From Opitutaceae bacterium (GTDB taxonomy: Bacteria; Verrucomicrobiota; Verrucomicrobiia; Opitutales; Opitutaceae), in NCBI GenBank assembly GCA_005792355.1, contig SXSC01000025.1:49378-113377 (forward strand): 64,000 bases of DNA. The letters are read 5' to 3'. Each line of letters starts with the position of its first letter. Positions within the stretch are counted from its first letter, which is position 1. Below the pieces are notes generated by a model. The model ran no database searches. It saw only the letters and a list, made by a program, of their open reading frames with translations, and was not told the origin of the DNA. The translations under genes were made by a program, and so were the position numbers. Below, piece after piece: positions 7,744 through 16,803 of this stretch.

Positions 7744-9267
7744 ATGTGGCGGCGGCGTTTTTCCAACGGCACCCGTTGGTTCAGGATCGCGCTGTGGGCC
7801 ATCGGCCCGGCCGCGGTCGGGTTCGCCGCCGATCAACCCCAATGGGGCGAGCCCCACTCGCGCAACATGGTTTCGGGCGAAAAGGGACTGCCCGCGACGT
7901 TTGATCCCGCGACCGGCGCCAACCTCAAGTGGTCGGCGCGGCTGGGCAGTGAGACGAATGCGACGCCCGTGATTGCCGCCGGCCGGGTCTATCTTGGCAC
8001 CAACAACCACCTGCCACGCGATCCCCGGCACCGCGGCGACCGGGGCGTGCTCCTCTGCCTCGATGAGCGCACGGGAGAATTGATCTGGCAGCTGGTGGTG
8101 CCGAAAATCACCACGAGCAGGTATTGGGACTGGCCCTACATGGGCATCAATTCACCGGTGACGGTAGTCGATGGCCGCGTCTACGGGATCAGCAACCGGG
8201 GCGAGGTGCTGTGCCTCGATCCGGCCGGGCTGGCGAACGGCAACCAGGGACCTTTTCTTGACGAGGCGCGGCACCAGACACCCGCGGAGGAGGCGCCGAT
8301 TCCGATCGGAGAACGCGATGCGGACATCCTGTGGTTATACGATGTGGTGGGGCAACTGGGCGTGCGGCAGCACGACGCGGCGCATGGCTCGATTCTCTCC
8401 CACGGCCCGTATCTGTATGTGAACACGTCCAACGGCGTGAGTGACACGCACCGGACGATCGAGGCCCCCGACGCCCCGAGCCTGATCGTGCTTGAGCGCG
8501 CCACGGGCCGGCTGGTGGCCACGGACGGAGAGCGCATCGGGCCGCGGATTTTCCATGGCACGTGGTCGTCTCCCGCGGTGATCGAACTGGGCGGGCGACC
8601 GGTGATCGTGTTCGCGGGCGGGGACGGGGTGGTCTACGGATTCGAGCCGCCGGCCTCGCCACCGCCCCTCGGCGAGGTCCGGCGGCTGCGCAAGCTCTGG
8701 CAATTCGACTGTGATCCGACGGCACCCAAGGAAGACATCCACCGCTACGTGAGCAACCGGACGGAGGGCCCGAGTTCCATCAAGAGCCTGCCGGTCGTGC
8801 ACGGCGGGCGGATTCATGTCACGGTCGGTGGCGAACCGTTTTGGGGCAAGAACGAGTCCTGGTTGAAGGTCATCGAGCCGCCCGTCTCCGGCCCGGGCGA
8901 GCCCCGCGAAGTCTGGACGTTTCGGCTCAACAAACAGGTGATGAGCAGTGCCGTGGTGCACGACGGGCTGGTCTATGTGGGCGACACGGGGCGCAAGTTG
9001 TATTGCCTGGACGCCGCGACCGGCCGGCCGGTGTGGAGCCACGAGGTGAAGGGCGAACTCTGGGCCACGCCGTTGGTCGCGGACGGCAAGGTGTATTTTG
9101 CCACGCGACGCGGCGAGGTGCTGGTCTTTGCGGCCGGCCGGGAGCAGCGGCTGCTCGGCGAAACGGCGCTGGGGGCTCCGATCAGTGCGACGCCGGTGGC
9201 GGCCAACGGGGTGCTCTATATCACGACGATGACGCACCTGTATGCGGTCCAGGCGGCGGGGAGGTGA
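7744..9267 (+). CDS. Exported PQQ-like beta-propeller protein
   Basis: 507 residues from ATG 7744. The N-terminus (WRRRF..WFRIALWAIGPAAVGFAA then DQPQWG) reads as a signal peptide, which argues against the longer frame from 7588 that would translate an intergenic repeat. The mature part has repeating propeller blades: WSARLGSETNATPVIAAGRV, LLCLDERTGELIWQL, LYCLDAATGRPVWSHEVKG, ATPLVADGKVYFATRRGEV. This is the PQQ/BamB-like eight-blade fold common in planctomycete and verrucomicrobial secretomes. No dehydrogenase active-site region is evident, so an enzymatic role is not supported. It is separated from the TIR genes by a repeat and is probably its own transcript. Confidence 0.8.
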   Translation: MWRRRFSNGTRWFRIALWAIGPAAVGFAADQPQWGEPHSRNMVSGEKGLPATFDPATGANLKWSARLGSETNATPVIAAGRVYLGTNNHLPRDPRHRGDRGVLLCLDERTGELIWQLVVPKITTSRYWDWPYMGINSPVTVVDGRVYGISNRGEVLCLDPAGLANGNQGPFLDEARHQTPAEEAPIPIGERDADILWLYDVVGQLGVRQHDAAHGSILSHGPYLYVNTSNGVSDTHRTIEAPDAPSLIVLERATGRLVATDGERIGPRIFHGTWSSPAVIELGGRPVIVFAGGDGVVYGFEPPASPPPLGEVRRLRKLWQFDCDPTAPKEDIHRYVSNRTEGPSSIKSLPVVHGGRIHVTVGGEPFWGKNESWLKVIEPPVSGPGEPREVWTFRLNKQVMSSAVVHDGLVYVGDTGRKLYCLDAATGRPVWSHEVKGELWATPLVADGKVYFATRRGEVLVFAAGREQRLLGETALGAPISATPVAANGVLYITTMTHLYAVQAAGR

Positions 9268-9341
9268 TGGGTGGGAAACTCGTTTTTCGGCGAATGGCAG
9301 GCGCACCTGCACGTTGACGTTTGCCCGTAGCTGCGAGCGCC

Positions 9342-9427
9342 AGCAGCCCGTCGGACTTGGAAGATCACGTTTCGGATGCTGCGCGAGTTTTTGCCGGCAA
9401 CGCGCCGGACAACTCGGACGGGCTGCT
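9342..9427. repeat. Inverted repeat flanking an AT-poor spacer
   Basis: AGCAGCCCGTC (9342-9352) and GACGGGCTGCT (9417-9427) are exact reverse complements 64 bp apart. The right arm contains the stop codon of the small minus-strand ORF at 9426-9572. Nothing else is recognisable between 9268 and 9425. Confidence 0.6.
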
Positions 9428-9572
9428 AAATGCCGTGCGGAGCACGGCGGGAGAAACGGGATTTTCGAGTATTTCTTGTTTGGGTACGGAGTGGTCCGGC
9501 GATTTCATCATCGAACCGCAGCGCAACACTGAAGGCAGTCAGGGCGAAGAGGATCTTCACGAGCGTTTTCAT
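9426..9572 (-). CDS. Possible 48-residue exported peptide or gene remnant
   Basis: A short ORF starts with a signal-like N-terminus (MKTLVKILFALTAFSVALRF) and continues DDEIAGPL, then becomes Arg/Thr/Ser-rich. An AAGAGAA stretch lies just upstream of the ATG. It ends inside an inverted-repeat arm. It could be a real small secreted peptide, but the basic C-terminal half looks like readthrough into non-coding DNA, so a truncated remnant is equally possible. No homologous family is recognised. Confidence 0.25.
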   Translation of the reverse strand: MKTLVKILFALTAFSVALRFDDEIAGPLRTQTRNTRKSRFSRRAPHGI

Positions 9573-9657
9573 GGCATTCTCTTGGTCTGGAACAATTCTC
9601 ATGCCGCGGCACCGGTCGCCCGACTGGCCGGGACTCGGGGACACCGCCCCCGGTCCG

Positions 9658-10173
9658 CTAAGAGCGAAGGGTTTTCCGAGCGTCCTTGAGGAGGAGGTAG
9701 AGTGCCAGCGGATCGCCCGGTAGCGGTTCGAAGCCCGCCAGCCGACGGTAAAAATCTCTTGCCCGTTCGTGTTTGGCGTGGACGAGCAGCGCGCCAATGC
9801 CGAGGGATTCGGCCACCTCAAGCACCCGGCGGATGGCATCGAGCAGCAGGCTCTGGCCGAGACGGTGCCCTTGCGCGGTTTTGTCCACGGCCAATCGGGC
9901 GAGCAGCACCACGGGGATCGGATGGCGGGCCGCGCCTCTCGCGAGGCGTTCGCTCGCGTCTTCGTGCAACACCTGACTTGCGGTCAGCGTATAGTAGCCA
10001 AACACGGTGTCCGCCTCGCCGCAGACGACGAAGGTTCGGGCGTACCCCGCTTGGTGATTGGCGAGCGCGAATTTCCGCAGATACGCGTTCAAGGCCTCCT
10101 CTCCGCAGTCGAAGGCGGAGACCCGATGCTGCGCAGCAATGGGGACCGGGTGGTTAGGCGCTGCGGAAGACAC
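9658..10173 (-). CDS. GNAT-family toxin of TacT/AtaT type
   Basis: 171 residues, a single GNAT fold: N-terminal FDCGEEALNAYL signature typical of this toxin group, FGYYTLTA strand, acetyl-CoA-binding loop QGHRLG (101-106) after LARLAVD, and C-terminal FYRRLAGFEPL with the conserved Tyr142. Known relatives acetylate the amino group of aminoacyl-tRNAs and so stop translation. Its 5' end overlaps the upstream antitoxin gene by 20 bases, the classical antitoxin-first operon order. Intact by length and motifs. Confidence 0.88.
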   Translation of the reverse strand: MSSAAPNHPVPIAAQHRVSAFDCGEEALNAYLRKFALANHQAGYARTFVVCGEADTVFGYYTLTASQVLHEDASERLARGAARHPIPVVLLARLAVDKTAQGHRLGQSLLLDAIRRVLEVAESLGIGALLVHAKHERARDFYRRLAGFEPLPGDPLALYLLLKDARKTLRS

Positions 10174-10429
10174 CGCCAGTCGCGGCTAGCTGCTTCAAGG
10201 CCGGTAGGACGCGCGCGGGACGGTCCAAGAGGGCGTTGAACGCGTCCCAGTCCTTACCCTTCATCGTGAAGGTGCGGCGTTCAAGCAAGTCCTGCTCGGC
10301 TTGGCGCAGGGCTGAGCTGACGACGTATTCTGTCAGCGTTGAGGCGTGCGCCACGTTGGCGGCCTGTTGCAGCAGCTGCTTCTTTTTCGGCGTGATGCGG
10401 AGGTGAAGGTGGGCGGTGGCGGTCGGCAT
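10154..10429 (-). CDS. DUF1778 / TacA-type ribbon-helix-helix antitoxin
   Basis: 91 residues. The N-terminal half fits a ribbon-helix-helix DNA-binding domain (LHLRITPKKKQLLQQAANV, then TLTEYVVSSALRQAE). The C-terminal tail (FTMKGKDWDAFNALLDRPAR) is the segment that wraps and neutralises GNAT toxins in this family. It is the first gene of the TA operon and overlaps the toxin start. Such pairs autoregulate; an inverted repeat CTGTC-GACAG lies just upstream. Confidence 0.88.
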   Translation of the reverse strand: MPTATAHLHLRITPKKKQLLQQAANVAHASTLTEYVVSSALRQAEQDLLERRTFTMKGKDWDAFNALLDRPARVLPALKQLAATGGVFRSA

Positions 10430-10434
10430 GGAGG

Positions 10435-10474
10435 CAGAGAATCGACTGTGTTGCCACTGTCAAAACAGAGACAG
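10435..10474 (-). promoter_or_regulatory. Putative promoter/operator of the toxin-antitoxin pair
   Basis: Upstream of the antitoxin ATG the minus strand carries TTGACA (rc of 10458-10463) and a short inverted repeat CTGTC (10457-10461) / GACAG (10470-10474). The arms overlap the -35 element, as expected for autorepression. The -10 match at the right spacing is poor, so this is tentative. Confidence 0.35.
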
Positions 10475-10696
10475 CAGGGGGCGCCAAAACTCGGCGCGAC
10501 GGACCCGGAAACGCGAGCAAACGATCAAGCGTGTCGCAGCAGGCGGAGGCAGTCCTTACCTGTTCACAAAAAGTTGGATTGAACGCGCGAAGATCGGGGG
10601 CAGCCTCCCGCCGGCCACGCGGAAACCACGAACTCGCCACCGGTGGAGGCGATTTTCAGTGTGCCGGCGTTTCCGGCCCACCCACTCAGCCCCGCC

Positions 10697-10984
10697 ATGT
10701 CCGAATCCGCCAGGGCCGTCTTCCTTCGCTACGCGTCGCAAGACGCGGAGGCGGCGCGGCGCATCGCCGAGGCGTTGCGCGTGGGTGGAACCCAGGCCCG
10801 CTCGGAGATCGGGCCCGACCTGAACAGTCCAGGCCAATCGACCTGGATGATCTGCCTTGATTCACCCGCTGTGGGTCCGATACCCCGAAGTTTACCCGCC
10901 GGAGGCGGCGCCAAAGGCGACCAGGGTTTACCCGCCGGAGGCGGCGCCAAAGGCGACCAGGGCTTGCCCGCCGGAGGCGGGTGA
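10697..10984 (+). pseudogene. Decapitated TIR gene: first ~33 residues of a TIR domain only
   Basis: ATG 10697 starts a sequence that matches the N-termini of the other TIR proteins here (ARAVFLRYASQDAEAARRIA), including the DAEAARRI helix. Homology stops after about residue 33. The frame then runs through a piece related to the SIR2-TIR linker (SEIGPDLNS) and three copies of a Gly-rich repeat before a TGA. The rest of the TIR domain, with the catalytic Glu, is missing. It looks like a deletion or recombination remnant, with repeats at the break. Confidence 0.7.
10896..10984 (+). repeat. Tandem ~36-bp repeat, 2.5 copies
   Basis: Units containing TTTACCCGCCGGAGGCGG then CGCCAAAGGCGACCAGGG are repeated; the third is partial and ends GGAGGCGGGTGAACTTCGG. 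CCGCC/GGCGG pairing inside each unit allows hairpins. Too few and too similar to neighbouring palindromes to be a CRISPR. Confidence 0.75.
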
Positions 10985-11126
10985 ACTTCGGCTTGGTTGT
11001 AGCCGGCCTCGCTGAGGCCGGACCGGGGTCAGCCTACTTCGCCAAGCCTTCCACCTTCGCCAAGTCTTCGGCGGACAGGTCGAAGGCCAGGCCGACCCCG
11101 GCTACACGGTCCGGCTTTCCGAAATG
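10985..11126. other. Repeat-derived intergenic stretch
   Basis: No credible gene. The sequence holds nested hairpins such as AGCCGGCCTCGCTGAGGCCGG and paired GGGGTCAG / CCGACCCCGGCTACA segments. It resembles the palindromic element embedded in frame in the STAND gene at 39088-39111 (GTAGCCGGGGTCGGTGACC). Confidence 0.5.
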
Positions 11127-11152
11127 CCCCGGAGCTTGCTCCGGGGATTTTT
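11127..11152 (+). terminator. Rho-independent terminator shape
   Basis: CCCCGGAGC - TT - GCTCCGGGG is a perfect nine-pair stem with a two-base loop, followed by ATTTTT. It lies downstream of the TIR remnant and upstream of the S9 peptidase gene. Confidence 0.7.
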
Positions 11153-11296
11153 ACTCGGTGGTGGCTGCGCCGCCTTGGGCCCTCTGTGACCCAAAATCAC
11201 TGCGGAAAACAGGACGATTCCACTGTCACCTTTGCCGTTTTGGTTTCAGGCAAAAAGCTCTGGCCTCGCGGCCTTCGTCTGCGCCATCGTCGTCCG

Positions 11297-13390
11297 ATGA
11301 ACCTCCGACTCCTTGCCTGCGTCGCGGCCTTTGGCATTTCGGCCTCGCTGCTGCCGGCCCAAACCCGCCCGATCGAGCTCGCGGACTTGTTCCGCCTGAA
11401 ACGCGTCTCCGATTCGCAGATCTCGCCGGATGGGAAACGCGTGGCCTACGTTGTCACCGAGGTCCTCAAGGACGAGAACCGCACCAACAGCGATGTGTGG
11501 CTCGCGGCCGCCGACGGCTCCGGCGGGCCGCGCAAGCTCACGAATTCGCCGAAACACGACCGCCATCCGCGCTGGTCGCCGGATGGAAAGTGGATCGCGT
11601 TTGAGTCCACCCGCGACGGCACCTCGCAGATCTGGCTGCTACCCGTCGACGGCGGCGAGGCCCGGAAGCTCACGACGATTTCGACCGGCGCGGCGCAGGC
11701 GAACTGGTCGCCGGATGGCAAGGCGATCGCGTTTGTGTCGGCGGTGTTTCCCGAGTTTTCGGCGAAGCCGTTCAAGGAGTCGGACAAGCTGAATCAGGAA
11801 AAGCAGGAGGCGCGGGAAAAATCGAAGGTGAAGGCCCGCGTGATCGACCGGCTGCTCTACCGGCACTGGGACGAGTGGGTGGACGACAAGCGCCAGCATC
11901 TCTTTGTCGTGAAGGTGAAGGCCGACGGTGCGGCCGACGGCGGATTCGACGGGCTCACCGCAGGCGAACCGCGCGACGTGACGCCGGGCGAAAACGACGC
12001 GGTGCCGACCTCGAGCACGTTCAGCGCGGGCGACGAGTTTGCGTTTTCGCCCGACGGAAAGGAGCTCGCATTCACGGCGCCGCCGCTGCCGATCCGCGAG
12101 CAGGCGTGGCGGACGAATCACGACATCTGGACGGTGAATCTCGCCAGCGGCGAGCGCACGCAGGTCACGACTGCGCCAGGCGCGGACGGTTTCCCGCGTT
12201 ACTCCCCGGATGGAAAATCGATCGCGTATCGGGCGCAGAAACGAGCCGGCTTCGAAGCCGACAAATGGGATCTCTGGGTGCTTGATCGGGCCAGCGGCGA
12301 AAGTCGCAGCCTGACGACGAACTGGCCGGAATCGGTGGATGCGTTGGCCTGGTCGCCGGACAGCCAGACCATATACCTTGAGGCGCAGGAAAAGGGGCGT
12401 GGTCCGCTTTGGAGCGTGGCGGCGAATGGCGGCGAGGTGAAGCGGCTGTTCAACGATGGCGTGAACAGCGATCTTTCGGTTTCACCGGACGGGCGCTGGC
12501 TGGCCTTCACGCAAAGCCGGCTGAACCGTCCACCGGAGATCGGCCGGCTCGTGCTGGGCGAGACCGCGCCCCGATCGCTGACGCTGGCGAACGGCGAGTT
12601 GCTCGGAAAGCTGGCGATGAATTCGCCGGAGTCGGTGACCGTGCCCGGGGCGGGCGGCACGCCGGTGCAAATGTGGATCCTGAAGCCGCCGGGCTTCGAA
12701 GCGGCGAAGAAATATCCGCTGGTCTTCTGGGTGCATGGCGGACCGCAAAGCGCGTTTCTCGATTCGTGGTCGACGCGCTGGAACGCCCAGCTCTGGGCCG
12801 CGCAGGGTTACGTGATCGCGCTGCCGAATCCGCGCGGCTCGACGGGTTTTGGCCAGAAGTTCACGGACGAGATCTCGCACGACTGGGGCGGGAAGGTGTT
12901 CGACGATTTGATGGCGTGTCTCGCGCACCTGGAGAAGCAGCCGTACCTTGACACCGCGCGGATGGCTTCGGCGGGTGCGAGTTATGGTGGCTACATGATG
13001 AACTGGTTTCAGGGGCACACGGACAAGTTCAAGACGCTCGTGACCCACTGTGGCGTCTACGATTTCGTGAGCATGTATGGCACCACGGAGGAGGTCTGGT
13101 TTGACGAGTGGGACCACGGCATTCCGTGGGAGAATCCGGATTTCGAAAAATGGTCGCCGCACAAGCACGCGGCGAAGTTCAAGACGCCCAATCTGATCAT
13201 TCATAACGAACTCGATTTCCGGGTGCCGATTGGGCAGGGGCTGAGCCTCTTCACGACGCTGCAGCGCCGGGGGGTGCCATCGAAACTGCTCTACTTCCCC
13301 GACGAGGGCCACTGGGTGCTCAAGCCGCAGAACAGCGAACTCTGGCACCAGACGATTTTCGAGTGGCTCGAAGGTTATTTGAAAAAATGA
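11297..13390 (+). CDS. S9 family prolyl-oligopeptidase / acylaminoacyl peptidase
   Basis: 697 residues with a signal peptide (LRLLACVAAFGISASLLPAQ), so periplasmic or exported. The N-terminal propeller has PD40/WD-like repeats (ISPDGKRVAYV, WSPDGKWIAFES, YSPDGKSIAYRA). The C-terminal alpha/beta hydrolase carries the triad: Ser562 in GASYGG, Asp640 in NELDFRV and His672 in DEGHWV. The family removes short peptides or acylated residues from peptides. The ATG at 11297 is chosen because it begins the signal peptide; the frame extends upstream without domain content. Size and motif order are normal for the family. Confidence 0.92.
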   Translation: MNLRLLACVAAFGISASLLPAQTRPIELADLFRLKRVSDSQISPDGKRVAYVVTEVLKDENRTNSDVWLAAADGSGGPRKLTNSPKHDRHPRWSPDGKWIAFESTRDGTSQIWLLPVDGGEARKLTTISTGAAQANWSPDGKAIAFVSAVFPEFSAKPFKESDKLNQEKQEAREKSKVKARVIDRLLYRHWDEWVDDKRQHLFVVKVKADGAADGGFDGLTAGEPRDVTPGENDAVPTSSTFSAGDEFAFSPDGKELAFTAPPLPIREQAWRTNHDIWTVNLASGERTQVTTAPGADGFPRYSPDGKSIAYRAQKRAGFEADKWDLWVLDRASGESRSLTTNWPESVDALAWSPDSQTIYLEAQEKGRGPLWSVAANGGEVKRLFNDGVNSDLSVSPDGRWLAFTQSRLNRPPEIGRLVLGETAPRSLTLANGELLGKLAMNSPESVTVPGAGGTPVQMWILKPPGFEAAKKYPLVFWVHGGPQSAFLDSWSTRWNAQLWAAQGYVIALPNPRGSTGFGQKFTDEISHDWGGKVFDDLMACLAHLEKQPYLDTARMASAGASYGGYMMNWFQGHTDKFKTLVTHCGVYDFVSMYGTTEEVWFDEWDHGIPWENPDFEKWSPHKHAAKFKTPNLIIHNELDFRVPIGQGLSLFTTLQRRGVPSKLLYFPDEGHWVLKPQNSELWHQTIFEWLEGYLKK

Positions 13391-13429
13391 CCGCCGGGCG
13401 TCCGCCAAACCAAAATCCGGCGAACCAGG

Positions 13430-13560
13430 TAACCACTAATCAGCACTAATGATGAACTACGACCAATCGGTCGGGCACATAGGTACTGCTCATTTTGGTG
13501 ACGAGCGCAGTTCGAAAAGACCAACCGCATCAGTGTTCATTGGTGCCCATTAGTGGTTCG
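13430..13560. repeat. Imperfect palindrome, AACCACTAAT family
   Basis: Left arm AACCACTAATCAGCACTAAT and right arm ATTGGTGCCCATTAGTGGTT, reverse-complementary with mismatches, about 75 bp apart. Each arm is built of reiterated CACTAAT-like words. The rest of the 13391-13840 gap holds no gene I can support. Confidence 0.65.
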
Positions 13561-13840
13561 ACTGCATTTGCTGTGCTGAATTGGCCGGCCGCTCAGGGGC
13601 TGGAGAGCTTCTTCAACTCGGACTGGATTGCGGCGGCGGTGGTGCGATCGCCGTGGTTGCGACTGACTTTCGCGAAGTGTACGGTGCCCTGATACCGCGC
13701 AATCGTTCGAACGGCGGGTGGGGGCACCCGCGTTCCATCGCACGGCCAACGCCAATCGCAGTTTCTCCTCGAGCGGGTTTCAATGCTGCCCCCGGGAATC
13801 GCTTGGAAATGCGACGATCGTGCGCTCTAATCGTTCGGAC

Positions 13841-16696
13841 ATGTCGCCTGATCTTGTTGGACAACGTTGCCTGAGCGAGCGCGAGCCCGAGCTCGGGCTC
13901 GGCGTGGTCGCGCGGGTCGATCCCGCCGCCAAACGCATCGGGGTCAATTTCGCCGCCAGCGGCGAGATGCGCCTTTATGCGCTCGGCACGGTCGTGCTCA
14001 AGCGGGTGCAGTTCCGGGCGGGCGAGACCGTCGCCACGCGCGACGGCGCGCCGCTGATCATCGAGACCGTGGAGGAACATGCCGGGCTGCTGACCTATCT
14101 CGGCCAGGGCCGGCGCGTGCGGGAGGATGCGATCTCGGATGTCACCAGCGTGAATCTTCCGTCCGAACGCCTGCTGGCGGGGCAGACGGATCCGGGCGAG
14201 GTGTTCGATCTGCGTTACCGGGCGCTGCAGGCGCAGGCGCGGTTCCGGCAGTCGGAGGTGAGGGGATTTCTCGGCGGGCGGATCGATCTGATTCCGCATC
14301 AGTTTTTCATTCTGCGGGAAGTCGCGGCGCGGCAGATTCCGCGCGTGTTGCTCGCCGACGAAGTGGGCCTGGGCAAGACGATCGAGGCGTGCCTGATTCT
14401 GCAGCGCCTGCTCGCGGTCGGCCAGGCGCGGCGGGTGCTCATCCTTGTGCCCGAGTCGCTGACGCACCAGTGGTTCGTGGAGCTGCTGCGGCGGTTCAAT
14501 CTGTGGTTCAGCATCTACGACGAGGAGCGCTGCCTCGCCGGTGAACAGAGCGACCCGGGGCAGAATCCGTTTCTCGCCACGCAACTCGCGCTCGGCAGCG
14601 TGACGTTTCTCGCGGGCAACGCGGCCCGCCGGGAGCAGGCGGTCGCCGCCGGCTGGGACATTGTCGTGGTGGATGAAGCGCACCACCTCGCCTGGGCGCC
14701 GGATCGCGTCAGCCCGGAGTACGCCCTCGTCGAGGAACTCGCGCAACGTTGCCCCGGTCTGCTGCTGCTCACCGCCACGCCGACCCAACTGGGCCTCGCG
14801 GGGCATTTTGCCCGGCTGCGCCTGCTCGATCCGAACCGCTACGACGACTTCGATCGGTTTCTCGAGGAAGCGGAAGGCTTCGGGGCGGTGGCGGACATTG
14901 CCGGGAAGATCATCGAGCAGCAGCGGCTGGACGCGAAGGATCAGGCGGCGCTCAAGCAGATCTTCACGCGCGATCGCGCCGGGCTGGCGCGGCATCTCGA
15001 CGAGCTCGAGCAGGGGCGGCCGGGTGCGCGCGAGGCGTTGTTGCGGAGCCTGCTCGATCAGCATGGCACGGGGCGGGTGGTGTTCCGCAATACGCGGGCG
15101 GCGATGACCGGTTTTCCGAAACGCAAGTACTGCCCGGCTCCGCTGTCGGAGAGCAACCTCACGCAGCTGGCGCGCATCGCGCGCGAGGTGCGCGCGGAGG
15201 AGACCGGGGAGGACGCGGGGATGCGGTATGCGTTCAAGGAGGATCCGCGGCTCGACTGGCTGGTGGCGTTTCTCAAAAAGGATCGCACGGCGAAGGCGCT
15301 GCTGATCTGCAAATCGCAGCGCAAGGTCGTGGCGCTGGCCGCGGCGCTGCAGGAGCGGATGAATGTCAACGTGGGGTTGTTTCACGAAGGGCTGCCGTTG
15401 GTGCAGCGCGACCGGCAGGCGGCCTGGTTTGCCGAGCCGGCGGGCGCGCAGCTCCTGATCTGTTCGGAGATCGGCAGCGAAGGGCGCAACTTCCAGTTTG
15501 CGCATCACCTCGTGCTCTTCGATCTCCCGCTCAACCCCGGGCTGCTCGAGCAGCGGATCGGCCGGCTCGATCGCATCGGCCAGACGCAGACGATCCGCAT
15601 CCATGTGCCGTATGTCGCGGGCAGCGCGGAAGAAGTCGTGGTGGAGTGGTATCACCGCGGGCTGGACGCGTTCGAGACGCCGCTGCATGGCGGCAACGAG
15701 TACGAGCAGGCGTACAAGACCCGCGTGATCGAATTCGCGACGGCCTACGCCGAGGGTGGCCCGACCGGGCGGCCGCAGCTGGAGGCGCTGATCGCGGAGA
15801 CGGCCGCGTTTCGCGCCAAGCTCGCCCGCAAGATGAAGCGGGGCCGCGACCGTTTGCTGGAGCTGAACTCGTTCAACCGCGAGGTGGCGGCGGGGGTGAT
15901 TGCGCGGATCCGCGCGATCGACGCCGATCCGTTCCTGCGGAATTTTCTGCTCGAGCTGCTCGATCATTTTGGGGTGCGGATCAAGGAGCACGAGGAGGGC
16001 GAGGTGTTTTTCGACCCGAGCCACGCCTACATCGAGGGCTTCCCGTCGATCCCGGCGGACGGCATGCTGGCGACTTTCGACCGGGCGCGCGCCATCGTGC
16101 GCGAAGACATCCGGTTCATCTCGGCCGATCACGCCCTGGTGCGGGACGCGGTCGATCTCCTGATCGAATCGAAGTCGGGCACGACGGCCTTTGGCCGGAT
16201 CGTGTCAGACGCCCCGAACATCCTGTTGGAGGCGATTTTCGTGCTGGAGACGGTGGCGGACACCCGCTGGCACGTGGATCAATTTCTCGCGCCCACGCCG
16301 GTGCGAGTGCTGGTGGATTTGCGCGGGAGCGATCTTTCGGACGAGCGCACCGCGGGCGCGCTGTCGGCGGACTTCGATGAGGGCAACATTCACCGTTTCC
16401 TCGGTCGCCGGGGATTCAACGCGGGGTTGTTGAAGAAGCTGGTCGATGCGGCGACCGCGCACGCCGAGACGCGGTCGCTGGTGTTGAAGCAGATCGCCGG
16501 GACGAAGGCCGCCGCGGCGCTGACGGCCGACCTCGCGCGGTTGATCGATTTGCAGAAGCTGAACGATCATGTGCGTCCCGAGGAGATATCGCTGATCGAA
16601 AATCAACGCGAGCACACCCGGGTCGCGATCGAGCAGGCGCGGGTGCGGCTCGATGCGGTCCGGCTGATCGTGGAGGGCGAGCCGGACGACGAGTGA
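13841..16696 (+). CDS. rapA: RapA-type SNF2 ATPase (RNA polymerase recycling factor)
   Basis: 951 residues, close to the 968 of the E. coli protein. The N-terminal Tudor-like part includes GLGVVARVDPAAKRIGVNF. The SNF2 core has motif I DEVGLGKT (173-180), motif II DEAH (278-281), LLLTATPTQ (motif III) and motif VI QRIGRLDRIGQ. A long C-terminal RapA-specific region follows. The protein binds RNA polymerase and uses ATP to recycle stalled complexes. ATG 13841 (SPDLVGQRCLSERE) fits the N-terminus of the family; a longer frame from 13718 adds only intergenic-looking residues. A long open antisense frame exists but is a codon-bias shadow. Confidence 0.93.
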   Translation: MSPDLVGQRCLSEREPELGLGVVARVDPAAKRIGVNFAASGEMRLYALGTVVLKRVQFRAGETVATRDGAPLIIETVEEHAGLLTYLGQGRRVREDAISDVTSVNLPSERLLAGQTDPGEVFDLRYRALQAQARFRQSEVRGFLGGRIDLIPHQFFILREVAARQIPRVLLADEVGLGKTIEACLILQRLLAVGQARRVLILVPESLTHQWFVELLRRFNLWFSIYDEERCLAGEQSDPGQNPFLATQLALGSVTFLAGNAARREQAVAAGWDIVVVDEAHHLAWAPDRVSPEYALVEELAQRCPGLLLLTATPTQLGLAGHFARLRLLDPNRYDDFDRFLEEAEGFGAVADIAGKIIEQQRLDAKDQAALKQIFTRDRAGLARHLDELEQGRPGAREALLRSLLDQHGTGRVVFRNTRAAMTGFPKRKYCPAPLSESNLTQLARIAREVRAEETGEDAGMRYAFKEDPRLDWLVAFLKKDRTAKALLICKSQRKVVALAAALQERMNVNVGLFHEGLPLVQRDRQAAWFAEPAGAQLLICSEIGSEGRNFQFAHHLVLFDLPLNPGLLEQRIGRLDRIGQTQTIRIHVPYVAGSAEEVVVEWYHRGLDAFETPLHGGNEYEQAYKTRVIEFATAYAEGGPTGRPQLEALIAETAAFRAKLARKMKRGRDRLLELNSFNREVAAGVIARIRAIDADPFLRNFLLELLDHFGVRIKEHEEGEVFFDPSHAYIEGFPSIPADGMLATFDRARAIVREDIRFISADHALVRDAVDLLIESKSGTTAFGRIVSDAPNILLEAIFVLETVADTRWHVDQFLAPTPVRVLVDLRGSDLSDERTAGALSADFDEGNIHRFLGRRGFNAGLLKKLVDAATAHAETRSLVLKQIAGTKAAAALTADLARLIDLQKLNDHVRPEEISLIENQREHTRVAIEQARVRLDAVRLIVEGEPDDE

Positions 16697-16803
16697 GCGG
16701 CAGCCGGTCGGGGGACGACCTTGGAATCCATGCGGACCCATGCGCCCGGGCGGCGGCGGAACGTCCGGCTCCGCCAGGTTGCTGCAACCGCGCGGCCCGT
16801 GGT

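Noticed and set aside
10896..10984. CRISPR array
   Set aside because: Only 2.5 nearly identical units with no unique spacers and no cas genes.
10981..11604. Plus-strand ORF running into the S9 peptidase gene
   Set aside because: Translates hairpin repeats and a terminator, then an alternative frame of the peptidase.
13613..16132. Very long open frame (839 codons) on the minus strand opposite rapA
   Set aside because: Arg/His/Pro-rich with no domain; it mirrors GC-rich codon use of the clear RapA gene on the other strand.
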